Shown here in pieces: positions 24,101 to 37,500 of a stretch of 64,000 nt of DNA; positions within the stretch are counted from its first letter, which is position 1, and each line of letters begins with the position of its first letter. The translations under genes and the position numbers were made by a program. The DNA comes from Strongyloides papillosus (lineage: Eukaryota; Nematoda; Chromadorea; Rhabditida; Strongyloididae): assembly GCA_005656395.1 (NCBI GenBank), contig SRSI01000066.1, positions 1-64,000 on the forward strand, given 5' to 3'. The notes beneath the pieces were generated by a model that saw nothing but the letters and a program-made list of their open reading frames with translations, had not been told where the DNA came from and ran no database searches.

Positions 24101-25564
24101 TTAATTAATTTTAACTATACCTAAAACATACCATGTTATCACCTGATGAAAACATAATACAATTTGGATTAACAGTCTTAAAATTAAATGTAATATTTTC
24201 CCATTTTGAATTTGTGATTGCAGAAATATTTTCTGTAACATCATATCCAAGCCATTCATTTCCAAAAAATGAAAGTTGAGTTGATTTTTTTTCTTAAAAA
24301 ATATATTATTTAAAAAAATTATTAATACCTTTTTCGCATTTATTTCCCTCATAATTGGTAAATGCACAATCACATTTAGGTCCATCATTTGTACTGTAAC
24401 AACGTCCATTATTATGGCAGAATTGTTTATTGGTATTTTTGAAATTATTTAAAAATATTTTTGAATACATTGAACTATCCTTAGCATTACAATGATCATC
24501 ATCTGTTTGTCTTGTATCTTTTGAATCAATTAATTGTGGAGATGAAACACCTAATTTAAATATATATTTATTTTTTTAACATTATTTTATTTGAACAAAC
24601 CCTGTGGATATAATCTATATATTAAATTTTTTATACTTCCAGAAAATCTTTTTGTATATCGTCGTAATGGTGAGCTCATAGTTTGCAAAAGATTGATATC
24701 CTAAAATAGATTATTATTTTTTAAACTCTTTTAACATTCTTATCTTATGTTAAGAAATTTATCACTCTACATCAATTAATATTACTCAATCAAATTATTC
24801 CTATTATCTATTTTCCCTAAGTAGTTATTTATTTTATTCCATTTCACAAAAGTTTTTTCATCTTATAGTAATAGTAAATGTTGAAAAAAATATAGGATTT
24901 GTAAAATTTTAAGTTTTTTTTTAAAATTACCTTTGGTATACCGCCAATAAATACATCTGAATTCGTACGAAGATTGCCAAAAATGAAACTTCGTTGGGTT
25001 ATTGTTTTAAAAACAGCAATATCATCAACTTGAATTTTAACATTTTCCCATCCCTAATATTTTTAAGAAAAGTAAGTAATAAACCAATATGTATGTTACC
25101 TGAAATAACGTAAACTTGTGCCATTTATTATCATCAACGAAAATATCATCGATTCTTATCGACATTACATTCCTAACTAAATTTTCTTCTACTGTATCAT
25201 CTCCTATCCTAAAATCTAGTTGTAATTTGGAATCTGATATACAAAGGCAATAAAAATTTCCTTGGATATTTCCATCATCAGTATAAAATAAAAGAGCATT
25301 TTTTTGGCGTGTTTTAAATTCAAAAGTTAAAGTATTTTCAAATGTTTGTGCCCATTTAGGAAATCTTGCATATGATTCTTGTGAACCAGATAAAATAACT
25401 CCACTTCCTTTTACAATAAAAAATGTAAAAAAAGTAAGAATTAATAATAAATAGTAACAATTAATAGATAAAGTAATTAGCAATTTTAAATTTTTTATAT
25501 TATATTTTAATATTAGGTTAATACTTTTCATTTTAGTGTTAAAATGTTTGTCAAGTAAATACAT
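13024..25564 (-). CDS. nrx-1: Alpha-neurexin (NRX-1), long isoform, 14 exons
   Basis: Exons: 25100-25564, 24931-25053, 24601-24700, 24329-24550, 24132-24292, 23931-24089, 23803-23829, 21371-23594, 20786-21328, 19541-19683, 17706-17817, 14637-14798, 14012-14380 and 13024-13814. All phases match and give about 1866 residues. Order: hydrophobic signal region; LNS1 (SQESYARFPKWAQTF, from about residue 55); EGF1 (CHNNGRCYSTNDGPKCDC, about 272-303); LNS2; LNS3; no recognisable EGF2; LNS4; LNS5; EGF3 (CELDSCQHNGIC, about 1125-1160); LNS6 (to about 1341); Thr/Ser-rich stalk; membrane span about 1666-1688; tail ending RAFKEWYV, a PDZ ligand of neurexin type. Neurexins are presynaptic adhesion receptors that bind neuroligins and others and link to CASK/Mint-type scaffolds. 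The first ATG is at 25564; a second at 25531 gives a better signal peptide. The gene is head-to-head with a Notch ligand 7 kb away. Exon 13 has an alternative longer 5' part that does not stay in frame (see 14381-14475). Confidence 0.93.
14381..14475 (-). other. nrx-1: Alternative 5' extension of neurexin exon 13, or a one-base frame break
   Basis: Two acceptors with the same TTATAG ending can open this exon: at 14476 or at 14381. The upstream one adds 95 nt, reads KFNKKYTIIDPDT and on, then meets a stop (TTA TAG) made by the downstream acceptor itself. The frame changes inside an A6T5 run (14405-14415). One extra base there would join both halves into one open frame, whose second half (SSTPKSF) resembles SSTPKTF in the previous exon. 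So this is either a stop-containing alternative extension or a homopolymer length error or polymorphism. Confidence 0.5.
14799..17705 (-). other. nrx-1: Neurexin intron containing the short-isoform promoter
   Basis: 2.9-kb intron holding the alternative first exon at 14868-15123. A less AT-rich stretch at about 15270-15430, just upstream of that exon, is the best candidate for its internal promoter. Small AT-rich frames in 15942-16402 look random and are not called. Confidence 0.5.
17818..20785 (-). other. nrx-1: Neurexin introns 9 and 10
   Basis: Introns 17818-19540 and 19684-20785 flank the small stalk exon 19541-19683 (HPQTFFSGAPKLVYQPPE and on). No further exon with matching phases was found. 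A less AT-rich patch at 20490-20640 has short open frames on the plus strand but nothing recognisable. Confidence 0.5.
23803..23829 (-). other. nrx-1: 27-nt neurexin microexon at splice site SS2
   Basis: Flanked by phase-0 introns (23830-23930 and 23595-23802) with good GT/AG ends, it encodes NSMATTTVR inside LNS2, between NLYRDLIK and IKLTVDEY. This is the place where vertebrate neurexins carry the optional 8-15 residue SS2 insert. Because both flanking introns are phase 0 it can be skipped without breaking the frame. Confidence 0.75.
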
Positions 25565-28500
25565 CTAAATTAACATTTTCTGCGTTTTTTATTCTTAAAT
25601 CTGAAGAAAAAATTATTCTATAAAAAAAAGCAATAAATAATTGGTAGATTATATTATAAAAGAATAATTTGTTAATTGGAGTGTGATAAGCACAAAATCA
25701 GGAAATATTTCATAACTTCTTAAAATACAATTGCTTTGTTACTCCACTAGTGGTAGAAAAAATAACAAATATACGCTAGGGATATGTTTTAGAAAGTGGT
25801 ATCAATGTAAATAAAGTTCAATTGCATTACAATTGAATTGTGATAGAAGATTTATCTCATAAAAATATTTGGTTTACCCAAACGAAAATTAAACATTTTA
25901 AACTTGTTGAATCGAAAAAAATAGATAAAACTTATAAAAATGATCTTTAATATAACATTATATAATTTATTTTAAAAAAGATTTTCAATAATACATGATA
26001 TTTCTTCGAGGAGTATAAAAAAATGTGCGTGTTTGAAAGACATCACGCAAGGAATACGATGTAAATATATACACATAATTGGTTAGAATGAATATATTTT
26101 AAACCAAGAACGGACATTTATTTGAAAAGTGATTTAAAATTTCGAACAAAAATAACAATTGCTCCTACTATTAATAATGTGGATTTCTAATTAAATCAAA
26201 GAAAATAATATAGAGATTTGATATAATTTTTTAAAAAATAAAGTCATTAATTTTCTAAACGTATTTAATATTTTTAAATAATTAATAATAAGATTTTTAA
26301 ATCTATCAGAATATATAATTTGTATACATACTTGAATTAATAATTATAGCTGAAATAACACAAATAATAAAACATTTAAGATTTGAGTAAAAAAATTTAA
26401 CTTTTTATGTCTTTTAATTAAAAGTTATATGATATATAATGAAATAGTAATTATATTCCTATATTTAAAAAAATAGTAAATTATTTGTATATAAACAGAT
26501 CTTATACAAATTAGAGGAAACTATTAATTTTTTGATACTTCTTTTAACTACTCGAATTTGAAGTAAATAAATTAAAATAAATGATATAATATTTGAAAGT
26601 TTTCTATTTACATTGCTTTATCATTACAAAATAAAAAAGGATATAAATGTTAATAAATTTTAGTGGTAGTAAATTCAAAGATTTGAAAAGATTGAATGAT
26701 AAAAATTTATGGGATTATCCATAATAGGAATTGCTTCAATGGAATGATAACAATATATCGTAATGGAATAAGCAATCGAGAAAACTAGTTAATAGGGCAA
26801 AAGATAGGAAAAAGTAAAAACTGTTTAACAACTATATTATAGCTCCCTAATGAATTTGATAATCATAATATAAGTATATTTGATGGTCAATATCGTGTCA
26901 AAATAAAAAGATTTTTAAATTAGGCAATTGTTAGAGGATAACCTAAACTAAAAGTATAAATAACAGTTGCTAAAATTAATAAATAAATACACTAATATTT
27001 AGAAAGAAATAATGTATGAAATAAATCTTATCATACAATAAAGTGAATAAAACAGTCGGTAAGATATATTAATAATAATGAAAAAGAAAATGCACATGTT
27101 AAATTAGACTAATTTTTGATAATACACAACCACTACAAAGATTTTTAATTTTCCTTAATGAGATAGATTAAAAATAAAGATATAATGAAATTAATAATAT
27201 AAACCAACTATCTAACATTATGTCTATTTTTTATATTTTAGATCATCAAATACAATATAACATTTAGACATCATACAAGTGATATCAAAAAATGGAAAAT
27301 TTTAACTCAAAATAAGACGTTTTCATATGGTATTATATTTCATTAAAAGAAGAGTTTAATCAAAGATACTATTGTTATGACGCATCAATGAATTTGAGTA
27401 TATTCATTTATTAACTTATCATTACAAAAATACTTGACTATAGGATTTACCGGAAGTTAAAGAATGGATACTTCAACACAATTAGCCTTATTATTTTTAT
27501 GTTTCTACAAAAGAATATATAGAATGTTAAAATTTTTACCATAAATTATACATATGCATACAACGACAAAATAAAAATATATTACTTTTTATCAACAAGT
27601 TTCCTATCTTTACTTTTTTTAGAAATACAATTTCTACAAAATATTTTTATTTAAAGTTCATGACTTCATATCTTCATGAAACATAAGATTTGGTCAAAAA
27701 TATCGCTGGGTACAAATTTTTGCAAAATTAGTAGAAGTCATTGGGGATTAGATGTTCGATATATCGTTTCACTAAAATAAAAACTAAATATAAGTATTTA
27801 GTGATATTCACAAGTTTGAGAAACTTATATCAAGACAAATGTGTGTTATAATAAGTTATGTTATAATAAAAAGAATTTTTTTATATTATGCCAAATTATA
27901 TAAATTAATAATAATAACAGTTAAATTATTAAAATAATATTTATTATTATTACACCTTATGAATGAATAATTGCTATAAATAAGTAATAATAACAAATTT
28001 AACCAAAACAAATAACTAAAATTATTTATAATGGCATAAAATCTATTAATTGGTGGTAAAAATATGAAACCTAAAACAAAGTTTTTACACAGAATTATCA
28101 TTTTCTTTAGATATTACTTATAAATGATTCACACAAATTAATGCCCTCGTTAAATTGTCTTTTTTAATCAATTTTTAAATTTGAAAACATCTTAATGTTG
28201 TAAATTAGCAAATTTGGCACATCTATATATTATGAAAGTAAGACAACCCAATTTTATAGAATAATAAATAATAGTTAATCATAAATAGATGAAAAATACA
28301 AAAGATGTATCTACTGATGTTGATGAAATAACAATAATGGCATAGTCTTTAAAATTACGGAAAAAAATATATTTTGTGTATCTATGCAACAAATGTTGTC
28401 AAAATAAAAATAAACTATTATTCATGTTTTCAAAATGAGTACTATACAATCGTTTCCTTTCATAGTCTTTTTTTACCTTTAAACTTGAAAAAAATATAAA

Positions 28501-31009
28501 AATTATTATGTACAAATATATATCTTTTAATTTTTAACTAAGTATATCTTTAAAAATTTTTTATTATCTAATTCCAACAAGTAAAACATTAGAGCATTTA
28601 TTAAAAGATAAAAATAATTAACATTTAGCTTGTGCCAAGAAGGATATGTGTAATTACTTTTTAATATTTTTCAAACCGTAGTGAGAAATTTTTTTATTTA
28701 TATGTTTGACACCTGAGAAATTCATTATGAAAATGTATTTAGAAAGGAAGTGGAAAAAATCATAAATACTGAACTAAGTTTTACATTAATTATTATAAAT
28801 CTTATTTTTTTTATTAAAATAGTATTGTAAAATGTGATGGAGCACTTAAATAAAAAGAGTGATTTAAGTAGAACATAGTTAATCATATTTGTCAACTCCA
28901 TGAACAACAATACATTTGATCAACCTTTATCTCCATTCTAAAAATTTAATTAATACTGTTTTTCTAATATAAAAATATTTTATTTAATAAATCTTTAAAA
29001 TATTTCCTTAAACGATTACTATCCACTACTGACATTTTTTGATAAAAATAAATTTCGCAATGTCATCAAACAAATAATTTTTTAAAAATAAATAAATCAA
29101 GTAATTGGTTTAAGAATTTTTGCATTCATATTAAATAAATTCCTAGAGAATTCTTTAACCGTTTAATTAAACTATGCCTATATATTAGACTTTGAAAACA
29201 ATAATATTATAAAAGCAGTTTATCACTATTCTAAAAAAATGTCCCTATAAAAATTTAAAATATTCTTTTGTTGTCCAATTTTTATAGATATAAATTTATT
29301 AAAATTTCCTTCATGAAGATGAAAATCACTTGTAATATTTCATTCTCTAGCTATTCCTCAAAATACCACTACCATCTTACCGACTTTTTACATTTTAAAT
29401 ATTAATTGTCATATTAAAGACCTACAAAATTCTTTTTATTTATATCCATGTATACCAAGATATAGTTGAGTTATGAAAATAAAATAACAAAGGAAAATTC
29501 CAAGGCAGGCATGAATTTAACCATATTTAAATTATAATAGCATCCATCTTGACTGTTTGATTTATGTTAGAATATGTTTGGTAAGTATAAAAACTTTTTA
29601 TATGTTTTTAATTTGTTTCGTGTACTTTTTAAATTAACCAAATATTTTTATCGTTACAAATTAAAAAATTTTTCTAGTAAAACTTTTCTTAAATATTAAT
29701 GTTATGCAAACAATATCTTTTTAAACTTCTTATTAAAATATTATAGTATACTTAAACATTTGAATGGGAAAACTCTACACTTTTGTAATGTTTCAATTAG
29801 TTGCTACTCAATATATCATATACTCTAATTTACTTCCATGTTTTGATTGCTTGTTATATAAAAATATTTTATACACCACTTATCACATTACATCACACAA
29901 AAGATAGTATTTTTACATTATTACAGTAACATATTTTGAGTGTAAAATGTCAATAGCTAAAATCAGATAAAGTTATAATTGAATTGATTAGACTTAAATT
30001 GTATTAATAAGTATATTTTCTTGTAAATTAAGTATTATAGCATGCTTCAATAGTTCACATAGAAATATTAATTACTAAGTATTTAAAATTATCTTAATTA
30101 TATTGTGTAACACACATAGTAAGATTGTGTAATAGATAATATGAATAAATTATGCTTCATTCATCATTAATATATTAAAAATTGCAAAAAACAACCGCTT
30201 AATTGATATGGATATTTTTCCTTTGTAGTACCGAAAAATATTTTAAAGAGATAAATAATTTTTTTTCATTAATATAGACAATTGTTAAATAATGCTTCAT
30301 TTGAATTAATATATATATAATATTGTAAAGTTTTACAATTATAATAGTATATACCTATAAAGGTGATGCCGCATTTTTTACATTATAAAAAAAATGGTAA
30401 TAGAGTAAATCTGAGTACAATTGAAATTAATATAATTTTTGGATACTTATAATTTCTAAAGGAATGAATATAATGCATTTAATAATTTCTAATATTTTGT
30501 TAAAGCTATGTTTCAAGGTAAAACTACAAAAGGCCATTTGCCATACTTCAAAATATAATATTAAATAGTTTGCAATATAAGGATAATAATATGAAAACTT
30601 TTATTACTCAATAAATTACTACCAGGCTACTCCTGATATTTTAAAACATTTTCTCATAATTTATTGTGTAAACATTTATTTTTATTATATGTGAAAAAGA
30701 TTTCTATATTTTAAAACTATGTGAATTTAAATATTTAAATAAGAATTATTAGTAATATTTACTGTTAAACTTGAATCTTTATAGAAATATCTTTAGATAA
30801 AATAAAACCGTAATATTAATATAAACATTATTAATGTTAAGAAATAATTAAAAGTTTCTAATTAAAAAGGTACATCTATTTATCTTCCAATTATTTCTAC
30901 TTTGTTAGAACAAAAAAATATATCACATTTTAGGGTAAAAAAAGATAATTTATACATAATAATGACGATAAATTTAAAATTGCCATCCTAAAGAAATTCT
31001 TAAAGATCA

Positions 31010-31230
31010 TTCTACATTTCTTTACTCCTATATCCCATAACCATTGCCTCTTTTAAAAACTGTCAATTGAATTGCATTTCTAAAGAAATGTCTCTTATTT
31101 TCTTTTCAACTGCCTTAATGCCCTTTTATAAAAGAACATTCTTTTTTTTTCTTCCATTTTTTTCCCTTACTTTGATGGCTTTTTGAAGGATCAAAAAGAT
31201 CCGACACATGACGTTGTCAATCTTTTCATT
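31010..31230. promoter_or_regulatory. Candidate regulatory island with inverted repeats
   Basis: Less AT-rich than its surroundings, with long pyrimidine runs. It contains CATTTCT-AA-AGAAATG (31075-31090) and GGATC-AAAAA-GATCC (31188-31202), both perfect inverted repeats. About 1.5 kb upstream of the Notch ligand start. Function is inferred from composition and position only. Confidence 0.3.
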
Positions 31231-32089
31231 TATATTACAAAAATTGCCTTAAGAAAAAGAAATTTTATTTATTATACTATAAGCTTTAACTAATTAAATT
31301 CACCTAATATTTATGGAAATTTTTATAAACAAAAAATTAACAATTTGATATGATTGAGAAAAAATCAATTTAATATTATGATGTTTAGAACGATCTTTAT
31401 ATACTTATTAAAAACTTTTATTCATTGATAAGTGTTTTTTTAAAAGTAAGATTAGATAGAAATATATTTTGATTTAATCCTTATGCTTTTTACTTACTTA
31501 CTAATTTATCATCATCATATTAATATAATTATACTAACATAAATAATTGTTTTTATTTATTAAAAGTTTTAATGTATACCATTTTATAATTTATATTTTT
31601 ATTTAAAATATGATGATGATCACTAAGTAGATATATTTATATATATTGTTTATTAATGTATTAAAATAACGTACTAATATCCATTAAAAATGAATAAGAT
31701 ACAGATCTTCTATTTTTTACAAAACATTTTGAGTGCAAGTAATGTTATAATTTTTACTAAAAAAATGTCTAAAACTGCGGGAAGTCATTTTATAATAAAA
31801 TTGACATTATTTTTTATAGTTTATATCTTTTCTTAAAACAGTTATTTTTTATTTTTATGTTATATCACACTGAGATACTATACTTGGTAAGAAAAATTAT
31901 TTTTTTAATTGACATTGTTAGATATTATGTATGGTAATATTCTTTTCTAGCAAAGTAAAATATCATCTTTCCGGCAAGCACTTAATCTCGCTATTTCTTT
32001 AGTTTCCTATCTTAGAGCTCAAAAAATATTTCTTATCTGAAAAAGTTAAAAATAAAAAGCGACATTCTTTCCAAAAGCTATTATAAGGA

Positions 32090-32270
32090 TGATCAAATCT
32101 TCCGTCAATAGATAGAAAAGTATATTCATGCCAACCACCGGCCATAATATTTTTTAATCTTCATACAATACCGCATTTCAAACACAAAGGCGTTTCTTAG
32201 ATAAGCTCAAAACTGACCAAACTGCTGGTAGAGAATATGACAAGAACTATTACTATGTATGCTATATATA
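32090..32270. promoter_or_regulatory. Candidate promoter-proximal island of the Notch ligand gene
   Basis: A higher-complexity, less AT-rich patch 400-580 nt upstream of the Notch ligand start codon, with no open frame. Likely promoter or enhancer sequence, inferred from position and composition. Confidence 0.3.
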
Positions 32271-32674
32271 AGTCAATCTTTAAAGCATGTTGATCATCAT
32301 TATTTATAACAGATAGTTGTTTTAAGTACCATTAATTACTTTTAATTAATTTACTAAACAGATATTTTTTCTTAATTAATTATCTATATTACTATTGTTT
32401 TTGTTAGAGAATAATTCAAGTAGGAGGTGTAGTAACTTTCACTCACACATTTTTACATTTCATAATATCGCAATGCTATATAATACTTACTTATTTATCA
32501 TGACATAAATATATCAACCTTTTTATTTATTATATACATATTTATTTAATTGTTGTTTTTAGATTTAATTACCAGAAATTCAAAGTTCTATAAAATTACT
32601 AACAAAATAGAATTAGAATAAATTCTTTAGTATTTATTTTTTTCTAAATTATAACATTACTTAATATAACAATT

Positions 32675-34506
32675 ATGAGAACTTTTGTTATTTTATTATT
32701 TTTTTTAATTAATCTACTTAATAATATATATTCAAAAGGTGTATTAGAAGTAAAATTTATTTCATTCATCTCAAAAAGTGGTTCACCGATTGAAGTTAAT
32801 GTATGCATTAAAGAATACCAAACATTTGTAGAAGATACAGGAAATTGTAGGTTTGGTAGTAAGTCAATTATTTTACCAAAGGGTTACTTAACACCTGAAA
32901 AAAATAGTAATATTTCACATGTCTTATTATTTCCATTTGATATGATATGGCCTGTAAGTTTATTAAATATTTTAGAAATATTATTGTTTAATTTATAGAA
33001 ATCACATTCACTAATAATTAAAGGAACAATTTTAAATGAAGATGGATTGAAAAATAATGGTAAGGTATTTGAATTTCATTTATCAATTTTGTTGTTAATA
33101 TATATCAAAAAGACTACATTACAATCATTTAAGTAAATGTAATAAAATCTTTTTTTACTTTATTGTCATCAATTTGATGAATTATTAGTTTACTTGTAAT
33201 AATTTTATATATATTTACACTCGTGTCGTTTTATTTCATTGTCTTATCATGTTTTTATTACAGATTCCGTTATTATACTTTACAAACAAAGTTTTCTACA
33301 CTCTGGAAGTTCATTTTTAGATGTAGGAAAAGCCGAAAACAATAGTGTTTCTATGCATTTCTTTTCAAGTATAAGATGTGATGCCAATTACTATGGAAGT
33401 GATTGTTCTAAAATATGTTATAATAATGTATTTAAAAATGAACATTTTGAATGTGATAATGATGGACAACCGATTTGCAAAGAAGGGTGGACTGGAATTA
33501 AATGTGATCAACGTAAGTTTATTTTATAGAATTTATTTTTTATAATATTATTTTCTCCCTTCTTTTAGCAGTTTGTAAAAATGGATGTGGTTTAAATGGA
33601 AAATGTATTGCTCCTGATACTTGTGATTGTCTTTCTGGATATACTGGCAAAACATGTGAACAATGTCTTCCATCTGTTGGATGTCAAAATGGTTATTGTA
33701 TGAATAAAGGTAATGAATGTATATGTGAAGATGGATGGAAAGGTGAATTTTGTGATATAAATACAGAACCATGTCATAAAAAAAATAAATGCAAAAACGA
33801 TGGTATTTGTATAAACGGAAAAAACGGTTCTATAAAATGTGAATGTAAAGAAGGATTTTTTGGTAAATATTGTCAACATGAAAAATTAACTTGTCATTCA
33901 TATCCTTGTAAAAATGGTGGGACATGTGTAATGACTAGTGATGGATCTGAATCCAAGCCAGTTTGTGATTGTTTACCATCATTTTATGGAAAATATTGCC
34001 AATCAATTAAAAGTGAGGATGATATTAAAATTGGTAACTTATATAAGAATGAAATTGCTATAAAAGAAGATTCTGAAAATATTAAATTGAGAAGTATTAA
34101 TTCACATATGGAATTAAATTTAATTAACATTATTGTTATAGTCCTTTTGTTAATAATAATACTTTTTCTTGTTATGACAAGAAAAAACAAAATATTAAAA
34201 AAACCTAAGTCTCCAATTAGCAGGAGATATCATACAGAAGAATTGAACCCCTCAAGACTTGAAAAAATATCAAATTATTCAATAAGTAATGATTCTATAA
34301 ATTATGGAATGGAAAATGTGTATTCATATGAACCATTGTCAGCTATTATAGAAAGAAATCGGAATTTTGAAAATATTATTTCAAAACCACAATTAGAGAA
34401 TACAGCTATACATTTCAATTACTCAAAAAATAATGACTATGATGACTTATGCTCAGAAATGTATTGTACAATTTCTGATCAAACGAAACCTAAAATCCAA
34501 CTTTAA
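32675..34506 (+). CDS. DSL-family Notch ligand (Delta/LAG-2/APX-1 type), membrane-bound
   Basis: Exons 32675-32953, 32999-33059, 33264-33512 and 33569-34506 give 508 residues. Signal peptide 1-20; an N-terminal MNNL/C2-type module starts at GVLEVKFISFISKSG and includes LLFPFDMIWPKSHSLIIKGT, the Delta-like FPF-x-WP-x-SLII motif. The DSL domain (about 147-197) begins IRCDANYYGSDCSKIC and ends CKEGWTGIKC. Four six-cysteine EGF repeats follow (about 198-336), then a 45-residue linker, one membrane span (about 381-400) and a 108-residue cytoplasmic tail. DSL proteins bind and activate Notch (LIN-12/GLP-1) on adjacent cells. Length and EGF number are closer to C. elegans APX-1 than to LAG-2 (two EGFs), but I do not assign a specific orthologue. 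Introns are 45, 204 and 56 bp. Confidence 0.93.
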
Positions 34507-37500
34507 AATGTCATTGTATCTTTTTGTAGAGTTTATATTTATTAAGAGAAATTTATTATTCCTTTAACGATAAATTGTTTAACAATTGTTATATTAGTGT
34601 AATTTAGTTCGCAACCGGTGAACATTTCTATTATTTTAATAATTAGTTTATGTATATATATTATTAATCCTTATATAATATTATTTTTTTGTATTTTTTT
34701 TATTCTAATTTGAAAACTTTACCGTATCTTTGTATTATATATATAACTTTTTTTAAATTTATATACAATAAATGATAGTCAACAATAGGTTTTTATTTAA
34801 TTAATAAATCTATATAGTTTTAAATATAATGTTTTAAGTAGTTACACTTTCAAATGTGTTAATACTCTTTCAGGCTATTCATAAATAAAGATTTTCTTTC
34901 TCAGAAGATTATAATGAAACTCTATTCAATAATAGAAACTTTTGGAAAATGCTTGTTTACATGTACTTAAAAGAAAAAGGAAAAACGGTTTTGTAAAATG
35001 CCGATACACAAACAAATGCATATGATACAATTTGCATATGTTTGAAATGAATGAAAAAAATAAACATAACTGCATTTCAAAACACAAAACAATTTAAATA
35101 ATGTATATAATTTTATAATAAAAAGTGTCATGATATATATTAAAATGATAAAAAAAAGTTTTGTTGTCTTATTTTCATTAATAATAACGATCATATGTAT
35201 TAATTAAAAAATTTTTCAACACATTTTAAATTTCTTTTTTTCCATGACATATTCTATTATAATATCCTTAATAAGTCACTCCATTTAATCAACTTTCTAA
35301 CTATAATTTTTTATAAAAAATAATTATATTAAGACTTATTTTCATAAATTATAATGAGATATTAGTGTATATTATGATTAACAGCACATATACTGTATAT
35401 TGAACGGATTCATAACTAAATTATATTTTTAAATTTGCACAACATTACTTTTGCCATTAAGTGAAAAAACTTTTTAAATATCCTAATTTACACATCTAAT
35501 ATACATTAGATAAAATTAAGAGATTTAATAAACTTTTTTCAAACAATAGAATTTTCTAAAACTTATAAAATTAAATTGTTTTTGCAAATATTTGACAAAC
35601 TATTACTTCTGTATAAAGGAGTTTTTTTAAAGACTGAAGTAGTAATTGAAGAAGTTAAAAAATATTAACATTAATTTTAGGAAAATGCCACGCTATTGTT
35701 AATTCAGTTCAATATATGTATAATTATATGGTGAATATTATGTGCTGATTTTTGATATTAATTTTTTTAATTTTCGAGATAAATAATTAGAAATACTTTA
35801 TTTGGGTTTGATTTAATTCATAACTTTAACATTGAAACCTTTTTTATTTTTTTTAATATTAACCTTGAAAATTTATTGTCCTTGTTATTTAGAAAGATTT
35901 GAAATGATATTTCTTTGAAATTTAGCCATTAAATATATCGTATTGGTATTAATAACTTATCTCAAGTATAAATTAAACTAAATGAATTGTATGATAAAAT
36001 TAAATAATTGTTTTTATGCAAATGGTAGAAATCCACTACTAACAATATTTATATTTAAATAAAGTTTTTTAATAATTTTTATTAATATAATTCTAGCATT
36101 AATAATAGTGTTAAGGAAAAACCTTTGATAAATTTTCTTTCACATATTCACCAAAGTTATTAAATTTATCTCAGTAGTCAAACAATAATTTTTAACTAGA
36201 TAAAAAAATCTCCACAATAATAGAAGAATTATTCTATATATAATGATGGCAATTAGTAACAATTGTAGGTTAGAAATATTTTGCAAAAATTTTTAAAAAT
36301 AAATAACTAGTAGATTTTAGATAGGTAACTTTTTACAGACATATTTAGTTATATGAATGATACAAAATATGCCATCTTATAGTTTTTTAAAGTTTATTCA
36401 AATTATTTGTTTTTATAAAAAAAAATTTTATTATTAGACTTTATTAATTTTCAACTATTTGTTAAGCTTTGTTATTTATTAACCATATTCAGTTTTATTA
36501 GACATTATACTATAGGATTCACCATTCAATTTGTATCAAAACAAATATTATTTTATAATATTTAGTTATGGCTTTTTAAAAACGAAAAATTGTTTTATAA
36601 ACTATTAAATAAGATAGTTATTTTAGAATTATTGTAAAATTTCTTGCTCCAATAATAGTATAAAGTTTTATATAATTCTATACATTATATTTATAAATTA
36701 AATAGAAGTAATTTTTAGATATTAGTTTTGCATTATAGTATAAATAAAATTTTTCATAAATATCTATTCACATTTTTTTCGCATTGAATTTTCAAATGTT
36801 TGCATTTTTTCATTTAAAAACTTATACATAAAAAATAAGTAGTTTAAATATTAAAAATTAGTATCACAATGGTATATAATTTTATACATTTAGTTTAATA
36901 TTATTTTTATTCTTTCTTGTTATTAATATAATGATTTATAAAAAACAATTTTATAATTATCAAACTTAAACAACATGTTTAATATTAACTATGCATTATG
37001 AAATGTTTATTTCTTGATTTTCATAATATAATATGTATATTGCATTATAATTGCAGAAAAAAATTTTCTAATAACATTAAAATAATTTCATATTAATATA
37101 TGTATGTTTCCTTAGTATATTATTTTGCTCTTTAATATTTTTATAACCAAAAATTAAGCTTTGATACTTTTATTTAAAGTGCGAATGTTTTTTTTAACTA
37201 GCAAATTTTAAAATTAATTGTTGTAAATTTTAATTTCTAGACTATTTTTTATTACTGTTTAGATAAATAAAAATATATATTAAAATGATATATTATTAAT
37301 AACAACTTGTACTTATCAAACAGTTTTCAAGTACTACCAAGCTTTTAAATTACCGTCAAAAGTAAATAATTATGGTTAGATATATTTACGCTTTATGTAA
37401 AGATGTTTTTATCAATACTTCTTTATACATTTACTTTAAAATTGTATGTTTATATTTGCCACACCTAATCTATTTTACTTGAACCATTTTTTATATTTTT

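Larger units (their letters stand above)
25565..32674. other. Divergent intergenic region between neurexin and the Notch ligand
   Basis: 7.1 kb of AT-rich DNA without a supportable gene on either strand. It separates the 5' ends of two developmentally regulated genes, so both promoters should lie here. Only two less AT-rich islands stand out (31010-31230 and 32090-32270), both nearer the Notch ligand. Short frames such as 27886-28101 and 28725-28910 are AT-driven and are not called. Confidence 0.5.

Noticed and set aside
27886..28910. Small minus-strand frames in the divergent intergenic region
   Set aside because: Low-complexity Ile/Leu/Asn/Phe translation expected from AT-rich random sequence; no motif or splice partner.
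33548..33879. Minus-strand frames overlapping the Notch ligand
   Set aside because: Antisense shadows of the EGF-coding exon; the sense frame has intact cysteine spacing.
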